NCBI RefSeq assembly: GCF_050942425.1
Contig: NZ_CP192063.1
Location: 2,046,001 to 2,110,000 of the forward strand
Length of the DNA: 64,000 bases
Direction: 5' to 3'
Source of the DNA: Actinoallomurus sp050942425
GTDB taxonomy: Bacteria; Actinomycetota; Actinomycetes; Streptosporangiales; Streptosporangiaceae
This document shows positions 8,186 to 16,251 of the stretch, piece after piece. The notes beneath the pieces are model-generated. The model was not told the origin of the DNA and did not search any database. It saw only the letters and a list, made by a program, of their open reading frames with translations. Made by a program: the position numbers and the translations under genes. Numbering within the stretch: the first letter of the stretch is position 1; every line of letters starts with the position of its first letter.

Positions 8186-8269
8186 GACCAAAAGGGTAGT
8201 TCACCGCAGAACAGGGGAAGGCGCGGCCTGGGCATCACGGGCGGGCGTGCCCCACTAGTGTTCCTGGAT

Positions 8270-8647
8270 GTGTCCACACGTCCCGCCACCCTGAGCGCCG
8301 CCGCCCTCGTCGAGGCCCTGGAAGGGGTCGCCGTGCTGGCCGTCGGCCTGTACGTCGGCATCGAGGCCGTCATCGGCCGTCCCCACGACCTCGCGAGCGC
8401 CGTCGCCCTCGCCTTCATGGCCGTCCTCGGCGGCGCCGGCATCATCGCGGTCGGCTGGGGACTGTGGCAGGTACGCCGCTGGGGGCGTGCCCCGGCCCTG
8501 CTCACCCAGATCTTCACCCTGATCATCGCCGTGTCGATGTTCCAGAGCCACCGCGCGGTCCTCGGGGTCGTCCTCGTGGTGGTGGCCGTCGCCGGTGCCG
8601 TCGCGCTGCTCAGCCCGCCCACGACCCGCGCCTTGATCGACGACTAG
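8270..8647 (+). CDS. Small four-helix membrane protein
   Basis: This 125-residue protein has about four hydrophobic helices (roughly residues 10-35, 45-65, 75-95 and 100-115) and short loops. It belongs to a type of actinobacterial integral membrane protein with no known function. The GTG at 8270 is preferred: TAGTGT lies about where a -10 box would be for a leaderless transcript, and no ribosome site precedes either this GTG or the one at 8258. It is divergent from the lipid kinase and convergent with the sigma factor gene, separated from the latter by a strong terminator. Confidence 0.7.
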   Translation: MSTRPATLSAAALVEALEGVAVLAVGLYVGIEAVIGRPHDLASAVALAFMAVLGGAGIIAVGWGLWQVRRWGRAPALLTQIFTLIIAVSMFQSHRAVLGVVLVVVAVAGAVALLSPPTTRALIDD

Positions 8648-8656
8648 CCGGAAGAC

Positions 8657-8691
8657 GAAGCACCCCCCGCCACGTCGGCAGGGGGTGCTTC
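8657..8691. terminator. Bidirectional terminator
   Basis: GAAGCACCCCC (8657-8667) pairs perfectly with GGGGGTGCTTC (8681-8691). It separates the 3' ends of the membrane protein gene (+) and the sigma factor gene (-). Confidence 0.8.
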
Positions 8692-8700
8692 ATGTTCTGC

Positions 8701-9498
8701 TCAGTCGTCGGCGGTAAGGCCGTCGCGGAGCTGGGCGAGCGTACGGGCCAGGAGCCGGGACACGTGCATCTGGGAGATGCCGAGCTCGGCGGCGATCTGC
8801 GACTGGGTCATGTTGCCGAAGAACCGCAGCAGCAGGATGCGCTTCTCCCGGGCCGGGAGCTTCTCCAACAGCGGCTTGAGCGACTCGCGGTATTCGACCC
8901 CCTCGAGGGCCTCGTCGACGATGCCCAGGGAGTCGGCGACCGCCGGAGCGTCCTCGTCGCCGGAGTCGGGGGCGTCGAGGGAGACGGTGGAGTAGGCGTT
9001 GGCCGACTCCAGGCCCTCGAGCACCTCCTCCTCGCTCATCTGCAGGTGCTCGGCCAGCTCGCTGACGGTCGGCGCGCGGCCCTCGCGCTGGGCGAGGTCG
9101 CTGATCGCCTTGGTCAGCGACAGCTTCAGCTCCTGGAGCCGGCGCGGAACGCGGACGGCCCAGCCCTTGTCGCGGAAGTGCCGCTTGATCTCTCCGACGA
9201 TCGTCGGCGTGGCGTACGTGGAGAACTCCACGCCCCGCTCCAGGTCGAACCGGTCGATCGACTTGATCAGCCCGATCGTCGCGACCTGCACCAGGTCGTC
9301 CAGCCATTCGCCGCGGTTGCGGAAGCGGCGGGCGAGGTACTCGACGAGCGGCAGGTGCAGCTCTACGAGCTCGTCGCGGATGCGCTGCCGCTCCGGGTCG
9401 CCTGCGGGCATGGTGGCGAGGCGCTCGAACAGCTGACGTGCTCGAGCTCGGTCGGGCACGCCGTGCTCGTTGCCGGCCACCGTGGTCTTCTCGGTCAC
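8701..9498 (-). CDS. RNA polymerase sigma factor, SigB/SigF family
   Basis: This 265-residue group 3 sigma factor directs stress or developmental transcription. It has region 2 ('GEWLDDLVQVATIGLIKSIDRFD', 'FSTYATPTIVGEIKRHFRDKG'), region 3 (about 115-160) and region 4 with the helix-turn-helix 'MTQSQIAAELGISQMHVSRLLARTLAQLR'. An acidic insert lies between regions 3 and 4. The GTG start has GAGG seven bases upstream. The gene lies 67 bases downstream of an rsbW-type anti-sigma gene in the same direction, the usual arrangement for partner-switch control. No anti-anti-sigma (RsbV) gene adjoins it. Confidence 0.92.
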   Translation of the reverse strand: MTEKTTVAGNEHGVPDRARARQLFERLATMPAGDPERQRIRDELVELHLPLVEYLARRFRNRGEWLDDLVQVATIGLIKSIDRFDLERGVEFSTYATPTIVGEIKRHFRDKGWAVRVPRRLQELKLSLTKAISDLAQREGRAPTVSELAEHLQMSEEEVLEGLESANAYSTVSLDAPDSGDEDAPAVADSLGIVDEALEGVEYRESLKPLLEKLPAREKRILLLRFFGNMTQSQIAAELGISQMHVSRLLARTLAQLRDGLTADD

Positions 9499-9565
9499 GC
9501 GTCCACCTCGCTCAGCGGCCCGAGGCCGCGTGGGCGGTGGTCGAGAGCCGTGGGGGTCGCGGCGT

Positions 9566-9985
9566 TCACGACGTCTTCCCGCGCCGTTTGTTCATCACGA
9601 TGGTCACCCGGTCGTCGACGCCCACCGAGGCGTCGACGTCGCCGGCGAGCGAACTCAGCACCGTCCAGGCGAAGGTGTCGCGGCTCGGCTCCAGGCCGTC
9701 GACGGTCAGAACCGACACCGAGATGCTCATCGCGTCGTCATTGAGCTGGAATTCGCACGTCAGGTCCGTGCCAGGCACCGCCTGGGCCAGGAGCATCGCG
9801 CACGCCTCGTCGATCGCGATACGCAGATCCTCGATCTCGTCGAGGTTGAAGTCGAGGCGTGCCGCCAGCCCGGCCGTGGCCGTGCGCAGCACGGAAAGGT
9901 AGGCGCTGTCGGCCGGCAGCCGCACGGTCACGACGTCGCGCACGTCGGACACACTCGCCGGCATGGCCGCGGTTTCCTCGGTCAC
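9566..9985 (-). CDS. rsbW: Anti-sigma factor RsbW (ATP-binding)
   Basis: This 139-residue GHKL-type ATPase/kinase binds and inactivates a SigB-family factor until an anti-anti-sigma protein displaces it. The N box is in 'DLRIAIDEACAMLL', which replaces the usual E-x-x-N-N with a D-E-A form seen in RsbW proteins. The start 'VTVRLPADSAYLSVLRTATAGLAARLD' is characteristic of the family. The GTG start has GGGAG eight bases upstream. It precedes the sigma gene as a two-gene operon. A possible SigF-type GGGTA lies upstream but without a matching -35 at proper spacing. Confidence 0.9.
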   Translation of the reverse strand: MTEETAAMPASVSDVRDVVTVRLPADSAYLSVLRTATAGLAARLDFNLDEIEDLRIAIDEACAMLLAQAVPGTDLTCEFQLNDDAMSISVSVLTVDGLEPSRDTFAWTVLSSLAGDVDASVGVDDRVTIVMNKRRGKTS

Positions 9986-10197
9986 GTCACTCCCTCGTTG
10001 GGGCTACCCGCTGCTGTCGAAACTACCGCCTCAACGCACCTGGGCGCGCATCCGGCGCGCTCGGTCGTCGAAGTGATGATCGTAGAGGTGAGGCGGCCTC
10101 GTTTCGGCCATGGTCAGGGGCTTTCGGTCATGGTCAAGGGATCGTAGGTTATTGGGTCCACCGGAAGATCATCCGTGACCGGCAGAGAGGCGCGCCG

Positions 10198-11301
10198 ATG
10201 GACTTCTCCAGCAAGGCCCTGCACGTGGGCAGTCTGCTACGCCCTCCAACCCTTCTCCAGGCCCGTGAACGCCACGCGGCCGGTCAGATGGACGGAGAGG
10301 AACTTCGGCAGGTCGAGGACCGGGCGATCCTCGAAGCGCTCGCCCTGCAGCGGGACAGCGGCATCGGCGTGTACACGGACGGCGAGTACCGCAGGAACGA
10401 CTTCATGAGCCCCCTGACCGCGGCGACGGACGGCTTCGTCAGCCAGGCGCCCGTGCTGGACTGGAACGCCGAAGGGGAGGAGCGGACCGAGGACGACGCG
10501 ATCCTCAACCTCATCGGCGGGAGGCTGCGGCATCGTGACCGGTTCACCGACCGGGAGGCGGCGTTCCTGGCCGGTCACGCCCCGGGGCCGTGGAAGCTGG
10601 CGATCCCCGAGGTCACGAACTTCGTCGTCGCCAACTGGCAGCGCGGCGTGAGCGACGGCGCGTACCCCACCCGGGCCGACATCGTCGACGATCTCGCGGC
10701 GGTCGTCCGGACGGAGGCGGAGGCGCTGGCGCGGGACGGCGTCCGGCACGTCCAGATCGACGCGCCGTGCTTCACGAGCTTCGTGAACGAGCGGCTGATC
10801 CCCGTCTTCGAAGCGGAGGGCCTGCACCCGCGAGAGCTGCTGAACCGGTGCGTCGAGGCCGACCGCGCGATCGTCGGCGGCCTGCGCGACGCCGGAGTCG
10901 TCGTCGGGATGCACATCTGCCGAGGGAACTACCGGGGCCAGTGGTTCAACGAGGGCGCCTACGACGGCATCGCCGAAGACGTGTTCGGCCGGATCCCCGT
11001 CGACCACTGGCTGCTGGAGTACGACACCGAACGCGCCGGGAACCTGGATCCGATCAAGCACGTTCCGGCCGGTACGACCGCCGTCCTGGGCCTGGTGACC
11101 ACCAAGACGGGAGCGCTGGAGGACCCCGACGCGCTCGCGCGGCGCGTGGACGAGGCGTCGCGCTTCAAGCCCCTGGAGGACCTGGCGATCAGCCCGCAGT
11201 GCGGCTTCGCGTCGGAGGTGCAGGGCAACCCGCTGACCTGGGACGACCAGCGGCGCAAGCTGGATCTCGTCGTGTCCGTCGCGCAGCGGGTGTGGGGCTG
11301 A
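10198..11301 (+). CDS. MetE-like zinc-dependent methyl/alkyl transferase
   Basis: This 367-residue protein corresponds to the C-terminal catalytic half of cobalamin-independent methionine synthase. The zinc-binding set is present: His and Cys in 'VGMHICRGN', Glu in 'LLEYDTERAG' and Cys in 'ISPQCGFAS'. It lacks the N-terminal half of true MetE, so it is more likely one of the short relatives acting on other thiols or C1 donors (for example the coenzyme M/epoxide transferase group). The substrate cannot be told from sequence. The ATG at 10198 has AGAGG seven bases upstream. Tandem repeats and a large palindrome follow the gene. Confidence 0.85.
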   Translation: MDFSSKALHVGSLLRPPTLLQARERHAAGQMDGEELRQVEDRAILEALALQRDSGIGVYTDGEYRRNDFMSPLTAATDGFVSQAPVLDWNAEGEERTEDDAILNLIGGRLRHRDRFTDREAAFLAGHAPGPWKLAIPEVTNFVVANWQRGVSDGAYPTRADIVDDLAAVVRTEAEALARDGVRHVQIDAPCFTSFVNERLIPVFEAEGLHPRELLNRCVEADRAIVGGLRDAGVVVGMHICRGNYRGQWFNEGAYDGIAEDVFGRIPVDHWLLEYDTERAGNLDPIKHVPAGTTAVLGLVTTKTGALEDPDALARRVDEASRFKPLEDLAISPQCGFASEVQGNPLTWDDQRRKLDLVVSVAQRVWG

Positions 11302-11400
11302 GGCTCGGTCTCAAAGCCCTGCACGTGTGAGGCTGGGGCTTGGTCTCAAAGCCCTGTGCGTGTGGGCCTGGGGCTCGGTCTCGAAGCCCTGGAAAAAGCG
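11302..11400. repeat. Three tandem 35-bp repeats after the MetE-like gene
   Basis: A 35-base unit containing GGTCTCAAAGCCCTG occurs at 11307, 11342 and (as GGTCTCGAAGCCCTG) 11377. The array begins directly at the stop codon and ends just before the large palindrome. Function unknown. Confidence 0.85.
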
Positions 11401-11401
11401 C

Positions 11402-11445
11402 GTGGCGGGCCGGTCGGTCCTCGCGAGGACCGACCGGCCCGCCAC
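11402..11445. terminator. 44-bp perfect palindrome, bidirectional terminator
   Basis: Positions 11402-11423 are exactly the reverse complement of 11424-11445 (arm starts GTGGCGGGCC, centre TCGCGA). It lies between the converging MetE-like gene and sodN. A long GC-rich stem without a T-run is common for terminators in this group. Confidence 0.75.
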
Positions 11446-11475
11446 CGTCCGATCCTGCAGACGAGACAGGCCGGA

Positions 11476-11877
11476 TCAGGCGTTCTTGGTCTCCCAGAAG
11501 ATCTTGGCGATCTCGTCGATCTTGGCCAGGAGCTCCTCGGCCTTGGCCTTGTCGAGGCTGCCCTTGGTGCCGCTGGCGCCCGCGAGCTTGGTGGCCTCGT
11601 TGAACAGCTGGTGAAGCTGCGGGTACTTCTCGAAGTGCGGCGGCTTGAAGTAGTCGGTCCAGAGCACCCACAGGTGGTGCTTGACCAGCTCGGAGCGCTG
11701 CTCCTTGATGATCAGTGCCCGGGCGCGGAAGATCGGGTCGTCGTTGGCCTCGTACTTCTCGACGATGGCCTTGATCGACTCGGCCTCGATCCGCGCCTGT
11801 GCCGGGTCGTACACGCCACAGGGCAGGTCACAGTGGGCCGACACCGTGGTCTTGGGGCGCAGAAGTCGTGCAAGCAC
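11476..11877 (-). CDS. sodN: Nickel superoxide dismutase precursor
   Basis: NiSOD dismutates superoxide in the cytoplasm as a homohexamer. The 133-residue precursor has a 14-residue leader (MLARLLRPKTTVSA) cut before the nickel hook HCDLPCG; mature His1, Cys2 and Cys6 bind Ni. The signatures 'VYDPAQARIEAES', 'ALIIKEQR', 'DYFKPPHFEKYP' and 'IFWETK' are family-typical. The GTG at 11877 gives the usual 14-residue prosequence and has GGAAGG about 11 bases upstream. The maturation protease gene sodX is divergent, 88 bases away. Nickel-responsive Nur control is known for relatives, but I could not identify a Nur box. Confidence 0.95.
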   Translation of the reverse strand: MLARLLRPKTTVSAHCDLPCGVYDPAQARIEAESIKAIVEKYEANDDPIFRARALIIKEQRSELVKHHLWVLWTDYFKPPHFEKYPQLHQLFNEATKLAGASGTKGSLDKAKAEELLAKIDEIAKIFWETKNA

Positions 11878-11965
11878 CTGCGTGTCCCTTCCGTTGTTTC
11901 GGATCATGCTCCGATAGCAGACACTACTCCTGGTACCCGTTCCCACTCGCAGAGAGGTATGCCAC

Positions 11966-12307
11966 GTGCAGACGGTCGAGGTGACGGGCGAGTCGATGCT
12001 GCCGGTGCTCCGGCCCGGCGACTGGCTGCTCGTACGGCGTGGCGCCCGTCTCGCCCCCGGCCACATCGTCGTGGCACGTCATCCGCGCGAGGCCCGGCTG
12101 ATCGTCAAGCGGGTGGCCTGGCGCGGGCGCGGCGGGTGGTGGCTGGAGAGCGACAACCAGCGGGCCCCCGGCCGGCAGGACAGCTGGGACTTCGGCGCCG
12201 TACCCGACGACCTGATCGTCGGGCGGGTGATCGCGCGTTACTGGCCCCGGCCCTCCGTACGGCTCCGCGCGCCCCGGCGAGGCCGGAGCGCGCGGATACC
12301 GGACTGA
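11966..12307 (+). CDS. sodX: NiSOD maturation protease, S26 signal-peptidase family
   Basis: SodX removes the NiSOD leader peptide so that the N-terminal His can bind nickel. The 113-residue protein has the S26 catalytic Ser in 'VTGESMLPVLRPGDW' (Ser10) and the general-base Lys in 'LIVKRV' (Lys48). It has no membrane anchor, as expected for a cytoplasmic processing enzyme. It is divergent from sodN, the conserved arrangement, and ends seven bases before the convergent ABC ATPase gene. The start is GTG. The C-terminus is basic and probably disordered. Confidence 0.9.
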   Translation: MQTVEVTGESMLPVLRPGDWLLVRRGARLAPGHIVVARHPREARLIVKRVAWRGRGGWWLESDNQRAPGRQDSWDFGAVPDDLIVGRVIARYWPRPSVRLRAPRRGRSARIPD

Positions 12308-12314
12308 TCCCGGC

Positions 12315-13097
12315 TCAGAGCACCTTCGACAGGAAGTCCTGCGTGCGCCGGTGCTGCGGGTCGGTGAGCACCTCGCGGGGGTCGCCCTCCTCCACGACGA
12401 CGCCCTCGTCCATGAAGACCAGCGAGTCGCCCACCTCGCGGGCGAAGCCCATCTCGTGGGTCACCACGACCATGGTCATGCCGTCCACCGCGAGCTGCCG
12501 CATGACGTCCAGGACGTCGCCGACCAGCTCCGGGTCGAGCGCGCTGGTCGGCTCGTCGAAGAGCATGAGCTTGGGCTCCATGGCGAGGGCCCGCGCGATG
12601 GCCACGCGCTGCTGCTGACCACCGGACAGCTGGGCCGGGTAGCTGTCCACCTTCTCGGACAGGCCCACCTGGTCGAGGAGCTTCAGCGCCCGCTCGCGTA
12701 CGACCTGGCGGGACTCGCCCTTGACCCGGGTCGGCGCCTCCATGATGTTCTGCACGGCCGTCATGTGCGGGAACAGGTTGAACCGCTGGAACACCATGCC
12801 GATGTCCCGGCGCTGCGCGGCCACCTCCTTCTCCCGCATCTCGTGCAGCTTGTCGCCGCGCTGGCGGTAGCCGACGAGGTGACCGTCGACCCAGAGCCGC
12901 CCGGAGTCGATCTTCTCCAGGTGGTTGACGCAGCGCAGGAACGTCGACTTGCCGGAGCCGGACGGTCCGATGACGCACATCACCTCACCGGATCTGACCT
13001 CCAGGTCGATGCCGCGCAGGATGTGCAGCCGGCCGAAGTACTTGTGGATGCCCTCGGCCTTGACCATCACGTCGCTCGCGGGTGCGTTCTCGGTCAT
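12315..13097 (-). CDS. Polar amino-acid ABC transporter ATP-binding protein
   Basis: This is a 260-residue ATPase of the GlnQ/HisP type energising amino-acid uptake. It has Walker A 'GPSGSGKST', the Q-loop in 'GMVFQRFNLFPHM', signature 'LSGGQQQRVAIARAL', Walker B 'LMLFDEPTSALDPE' and the H-loop 'VVVTHEMGFAREV'. It overlaps the permease gene by four bases (ATGA), indicating translational coupling, and is last in the operon binding protein-permease-ATPase. The exact substrate cannot be assigned; the 'polar amino acid' subclass is clear. Confidence 0.92.
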   Translation of the reverse strand: MTENAPASDVMVKAEGIHKYFGRLHILRGIDLEVRSGEVMCVIGPSGSGKSTFLRCVNHLEKIDSGRLWVDGHLVGYRQRGDKLHEMREKEVAAQRRDIGMVFQRFNLFPHMTAVQNIMEAPTRVKGESRQVVRERALKLLDQVGLSEKVDSYPAQLSGGQQQRVAIARALAMEPKLMLFDEPTSALDPELVGDVLDVMRQLAVDGMTMVVVTHEMGFAREVGDSLVFMDEGVVVEEGDPREVLTDPQHRRTQDFLSKVL

Positions 13098-14059
13098 GCG
13101 GACCCCTCCCGTACGGCCGGGGGTTTGGCGTGGAAGGTCGTCAGGTTCCGCCGCAGGCGTTGCAGCGGGGTCGGGGGCAGCTCACGTGAGGAACCCCGGC
13201 CGTAGTGACGCTCCAGGTAGTACTGCCCGACCGAGAGGACCGAGGTCACGATGATGTACCAGACGCTGACCACGATCAGCAGCGGGATCGTCTTGTAGTT
13301 GGCGTTGAAGATGTCCTCGCCGGCCTTGAGCAGCTCGGTGAACGCCACGGTCGAGGCGAGTGACGTCGTCTTCAGCATCGAGATCGTCTCGTTGCCGGTG
13401 GGCGGGATGATCACTCGCATCGCCTGCGGGAGCACGACGCGCCGCATGATCTGCAGGCGGCGCATGCCCAGCGCCTGGGACGCCTCCGTCTGGCCCTCGT
13501 CCACCGACAGGATGCCCGCCCGGACGATCTCCGACATGTACGCGGCCTCGTTCAGGCCGAGGCCGAGGATCGCCGCGATGAACGTGGTGACCAGGCTGTT
13601 GACGTCCCAGGTGATGAACACCGGGCCGAACGGGATGCCGAGCGAGATGTCGCCCATCAGCGACTTGATGTTGAACCAGAAGATCAGCTGGACCAGGACC
13701 GGCGTGCCGCGGAAGAACCAGATGTACAGCCAGGCCGCCGACGACAGCATCGGGTTCGCGGACAGGCGCATCAGCGCCAGGACGATGCCGCCCACGATGC
13801 CGATCGCCATCGCGATGACGGTCAGTTCCAGGGTGGCGACGAGGCCCTTGACGATCCCGCCGTCGAAGAAGAAATGGCGGAACGTCGACCAGTCCAGCTG
13901 CTTGTTCGTGAACAGCATGTGGACGAACATCGCGGCCAGCACCAGGATGACCGCGCCGCTCACCCACCGGCCGGGGTGCCGGACCGGCACCGCCTTGATG
14001 CTCTCAGGCGGTGTCGGTCCGGTGGTGTCGTCGATCTGTGTCACGTCAGTCTCAGCCAC
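13094..14059 (-). CDS. Amino-acid ABC transporter permease
   Basis: This 321-residue membrane protein of the HisM/GlnP family has about six hydrophobic helices. The helices are preceded by a cytoplasmic N-terminal extension of about 30 residues, longer than usual. The EAA-type loop 'SQALGMRRLQIMRRVVLPQAMRVIIPPTGN' contacts the ATPase. It overlaps the binding-protein gene by eight bases upstream and the ATPase gene by four downstream. Only one permease gene is present, so it probably acts as a homodimer (inference). Confidence 0.92.
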   Translation of the reverse strand: MAETDVTQIDDTTGPTPPESIKAVPVRHPGRWVSGAVILVLAAMFVHMLFTNKQLDWSTFRHFFFDGGIVKGLVATLELTVIAMAIGIVGGIVLALMRLSANPMLSSAAWLYIWFFRGTPVLVQLIFWFNIKSLMGDISLGIPFGPVFITWDVNSLVTTFIAAILGLGLNEAAYMSEIVRAGILSVDEGQTEASQALGMRRLQIMRRVVLPQAMRVIIPPTGNETISMLKTTSLASTVAFTELLKAGEDIFNANYKTIPLLIVVSVWYIIVTSVLSVGQYYLERHYGRGSSRELPPTPLQRLRRNLTTFHAKPPAVREGSA

Positions 14060-14948
14060 CCGCGCCGTTGACCTTCGGGTCGGTGACGGCGCCCTGCGAG
14101 ATGCCCCACTTCTCGGTCAGCTGCTTGTACGTGCCGTCCGAGAGCAGGTCCTTCACGGCCTTCAGGATTCCGTCCCGCAGGTCGTTCTCGTTCTTGGGGA
14201 TCGCGATGCCGTACGGCGCGGTGTCGTAGGCGTTACCGGAGATCACGAACTTGCCGCCGGACTCCTTGGCCGCGTACGCGGCGACCGGCGAGTCGGCCAG
14301 GACCGCGTCGGCGCGGCCGTTGCCCAGCGCCAGGTTGGCGGCGTTCTGGTCGTCCAGCGAGATCCTGGTCGGGGCGGGCTTGCCGCCCTGCTTGCACTTG
14401 TCGAGCCGGGCGCCGGCGTCGGGCTTGGCCGCCGACTTGGGCGTGAGCTCGTCCTCCTGCGTGGTGCCCTTCTCGACGGCGATCTTCTTGCCGCACAGCG
14501 ACAGGTCGTCCGGCGAGAGCTTCTGCGGGTTGCCCGCCTTCACCATCAGGCCGGTGCCCGCGGTGTAGTACGTCACGAAGTCGAAGGCCGCCTCCCGCTG
14601 CTTGTTGTCGGTGAAGGAGGAGAGGCTGATGTCGTACTTCTTGCTCTGCAGCGCGGGCAGGATGTTGTCGAACTTGACGTCCTGGAACTCCGCCTTCACG
14701 CCGAGCTTCTTGGCGATAGCGGTGCCGAGGTCGACGTCGAACCCGACGATCTGGCCGTTCTGCTTGAACTCGTTCGGGGCGTACGACGCGTCCGTCGCGA
14801 TCACGATCTTGCCGTTCTTCTTGATCGTGTCGAGCGCGCTCTTACTGCCTCGCGTCGTCGTCTTGGCGTTACAGGCGGACATGGCGAGGGCGGTCGCCAG
14901 GACTGTGATGCCCACCCCTAGGGCGCGACGGCGAAGACCGCTGTGCAC
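14052..14948 (-). CDS. Amino-acid ABC transporter substrate-binding lipoprotein (copy 1)
   Basis: This 298-residue family 3 solute-binding protein has a lipoprotein signal (residues 1-26, lipobox 'LAMSAC') tethering it outside the membrane. The binding domain begins 'KNGKIVIATDASYAPNEF' and includes 'VGFDVDLGTAIAKKLGVKAEFQDVKFDNILPAL'. The GTG start has GGAGG five bases upstream. It leads the operon with permease and ATPase. An adjacent upstream gene (15090-15977) is a close paralogue, so the transporter may use two receptors. Confidence 0.92.
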   Translation of the reverse strand: MHSGLRRRALGVGITVLATALAMSACNAKTTTRGSKSALDTIKKNGKIVIATDASYAPNEFKQNGQIVGFDVDLGTAIAKKLGVKAEFQDVKFDNILPALQSKKYDISLSSFTDNKQREAAFDFVTYYTAGTGLMVKAGNPQKLSPDDLSLCGKKIAVEKGTTQEDELTPKSAAKPDAGARLDKCKQGGKPAPTRISLDDQNAANLALGNGRADAVLADSPVAAYAAKESGGKFVISGNAYDTAPYGIAIPKNENDLRDGILKAVKDLLSDGTYKQLTEKWGISQGAVTDPKVNGAGG

Positions 14949-15089
14949 GGCGTCCTCCTCCTAATGACAGGGCGTAACGCCCCGGTCGATTGCTCGGTAG
15001 TTTCGGGACATCTTGGCGCAACCCCGTCTCAAGTGCGATTACTGCCTTGAAACAATCCCGCAACGGCCGGATGATCTCTGGCGGGTGGA

Positions 15090-15977
15090 TCAGCCGCTCG
15101 CCGCGTTGATCCTGGGTTCGCGTACGGCGCCCGCGGAGATCCCCCACTTGTCGGTGAGCCCCTGGTAGGAGCCGTCCTTCATCAGCTCCTTGACCGCCTT
15201 GAACACCGCGTCCCGCAGGTCCTCGTGGTGCTTGGGGACCGCGATTCCGTACAGCGCGGTCCCGTAGGCCTGCCCGGACAGTTCGAAGCGGCCGGCGGAC
15301 TGCTTCGCGCCGTAGTCGGCGGAAGGGGCGTCGGCCAGCACGCCGTCGGCGCGACCCTTGGCCAGCGCCACGTTGGCGGCGGCCTGGTCGTCGAACGACA
15401 GGCGGATGGGGACCGGCCGGCCGGCCTTCTGGCACGCCTTCAGGCGCGAACCGGCGTTCGGATTCGCCGCGCTCTCCGGCGTGAGCTCGTCCTCCTGGGT
15501 CGTGCCCTTCTCGACGGCGACCCGCCGCCCGCACAGGGACAGATCATCGGGCCGCAGGTGCTTCGGGTTGCCCTTTCGGACCAGCAGCATCGTGCCGGCC
15601 GACAGGTACGTGACGAAATCGAACCGGCTCTCCCTTTCCGCCGTGTCAGTGAAGGAGGAGAGGCTGATGTCGTACTTGCCCTCGCTCAGCGCGGGCATGA
15701 TCGACTCGAATTTCACGTCCTGGAACTCGGCCTTGACGCCCAGTTTCCGGGCGATCGCGTCGCCCAGGTCGACGTCAAAGCCCACGATGTGCTCGCCCTG
15801 CTTGAACTCGTTCGGCGGGTACAGGGCGTCGGTGGCAATGACGATCTTGCCGGCCTTCTTGACCCGGCCCAGCGCGGTGGCCGGGTCGGAGTCCTTACAG
15901 CCGGACAGGACGAACGTCGTGGTGAGCGCGGTGAGGCCCGCCGCGACCAAGCGGCGGACGAGTGGACGGGGACGCAG
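15090..15977 (-). CDS. Amino-acid ABC substrate-binding lipoprotein (copy 2), probable CTG start
   Basis: This paralogue of the neighbouring binding protein is very similar along its whole length ('KIVIATDALYPPNEFKQ', 'VGFDVDLGDAIARKLGVKAEFQDVKFESIMPAL'). The lipoprotein signal ends in 'VLSGC'. No ATG, GTG or TTG sits in a sensible position before the signal peptide. A CTG at 15977 follows AAGGAGG by four bases and gives a normal signal (LRPRPLVRRLVAAGL), so a CTG start is proposed. The next possible start, a TTG nine codons on, would remove most of the positive charge. The stop lies 141 bases before the next operon gene, which has its own ribosome site. Confidence 0.82.
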   Translation of the reverse strand: MRPRPLVRRLVAAGLTALTTTFVLSGCKDSDPATALGRVKKAGKIVIATDALYPPNEFKQGEHIVGFDVDLGDAIARKLGVKAEFQDVKFESIMPALSEGKYDISLSSFTDTAERESRFDFVTYLSAGTMLLVRKGNPKHLRPDDLSLCGRRVAVEKGTTQEDELTPESAANPNAGSRLKACQKAGRPVPIRLSFDDQAAANVALAKGRADGVLADAPSADYGAKQSAGRFELSGQAYGTALYGIAVPKHHEDLRDAVFKAVKELMKDGSYQGLTDKWGISAGAVREPRINAASG

Positions 15978-16251
15978 TGTTCCTCCTTGGGGCGGAGGTG
16001 GGATGAAGGGGGAAGTCAGACGACATCTTGGCCTACTCCGGCCCGAGAAGTGATCAACAATGATACGAATGGATAACGGCCGAGGCCGTTGCGGTGGGCA
16101 CCCGGACCCCCTGACTGGCGCCCGCTGGAGCGTGTGGGATAATTGGTCGACGGGTGACCCCCGTACATCGAGAGACGACCGCGCGCTGTCCATTGACCCG
16201 GAGGCAAAAGCGGTCGTCTGCCCGTTTTTCTCACTAGTAGCAGGGGTCGCT

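Noticed and set aside
9986..10160. SigF-like GGGTA upstream of rsbW
   Set aside because: No GTTT-type -35 at 14-17 bases spacing.
10198..11301. Calling this gene metE
   Set aside because: Only the C-terminal catalytic half is present; true MetE is about twice as long.
11878..11965. Nur box between sodN and sodX
   Set aside because: No convincing TTGCNA-N5-TTGCAA-type sequence found, although control by nickel is expected.
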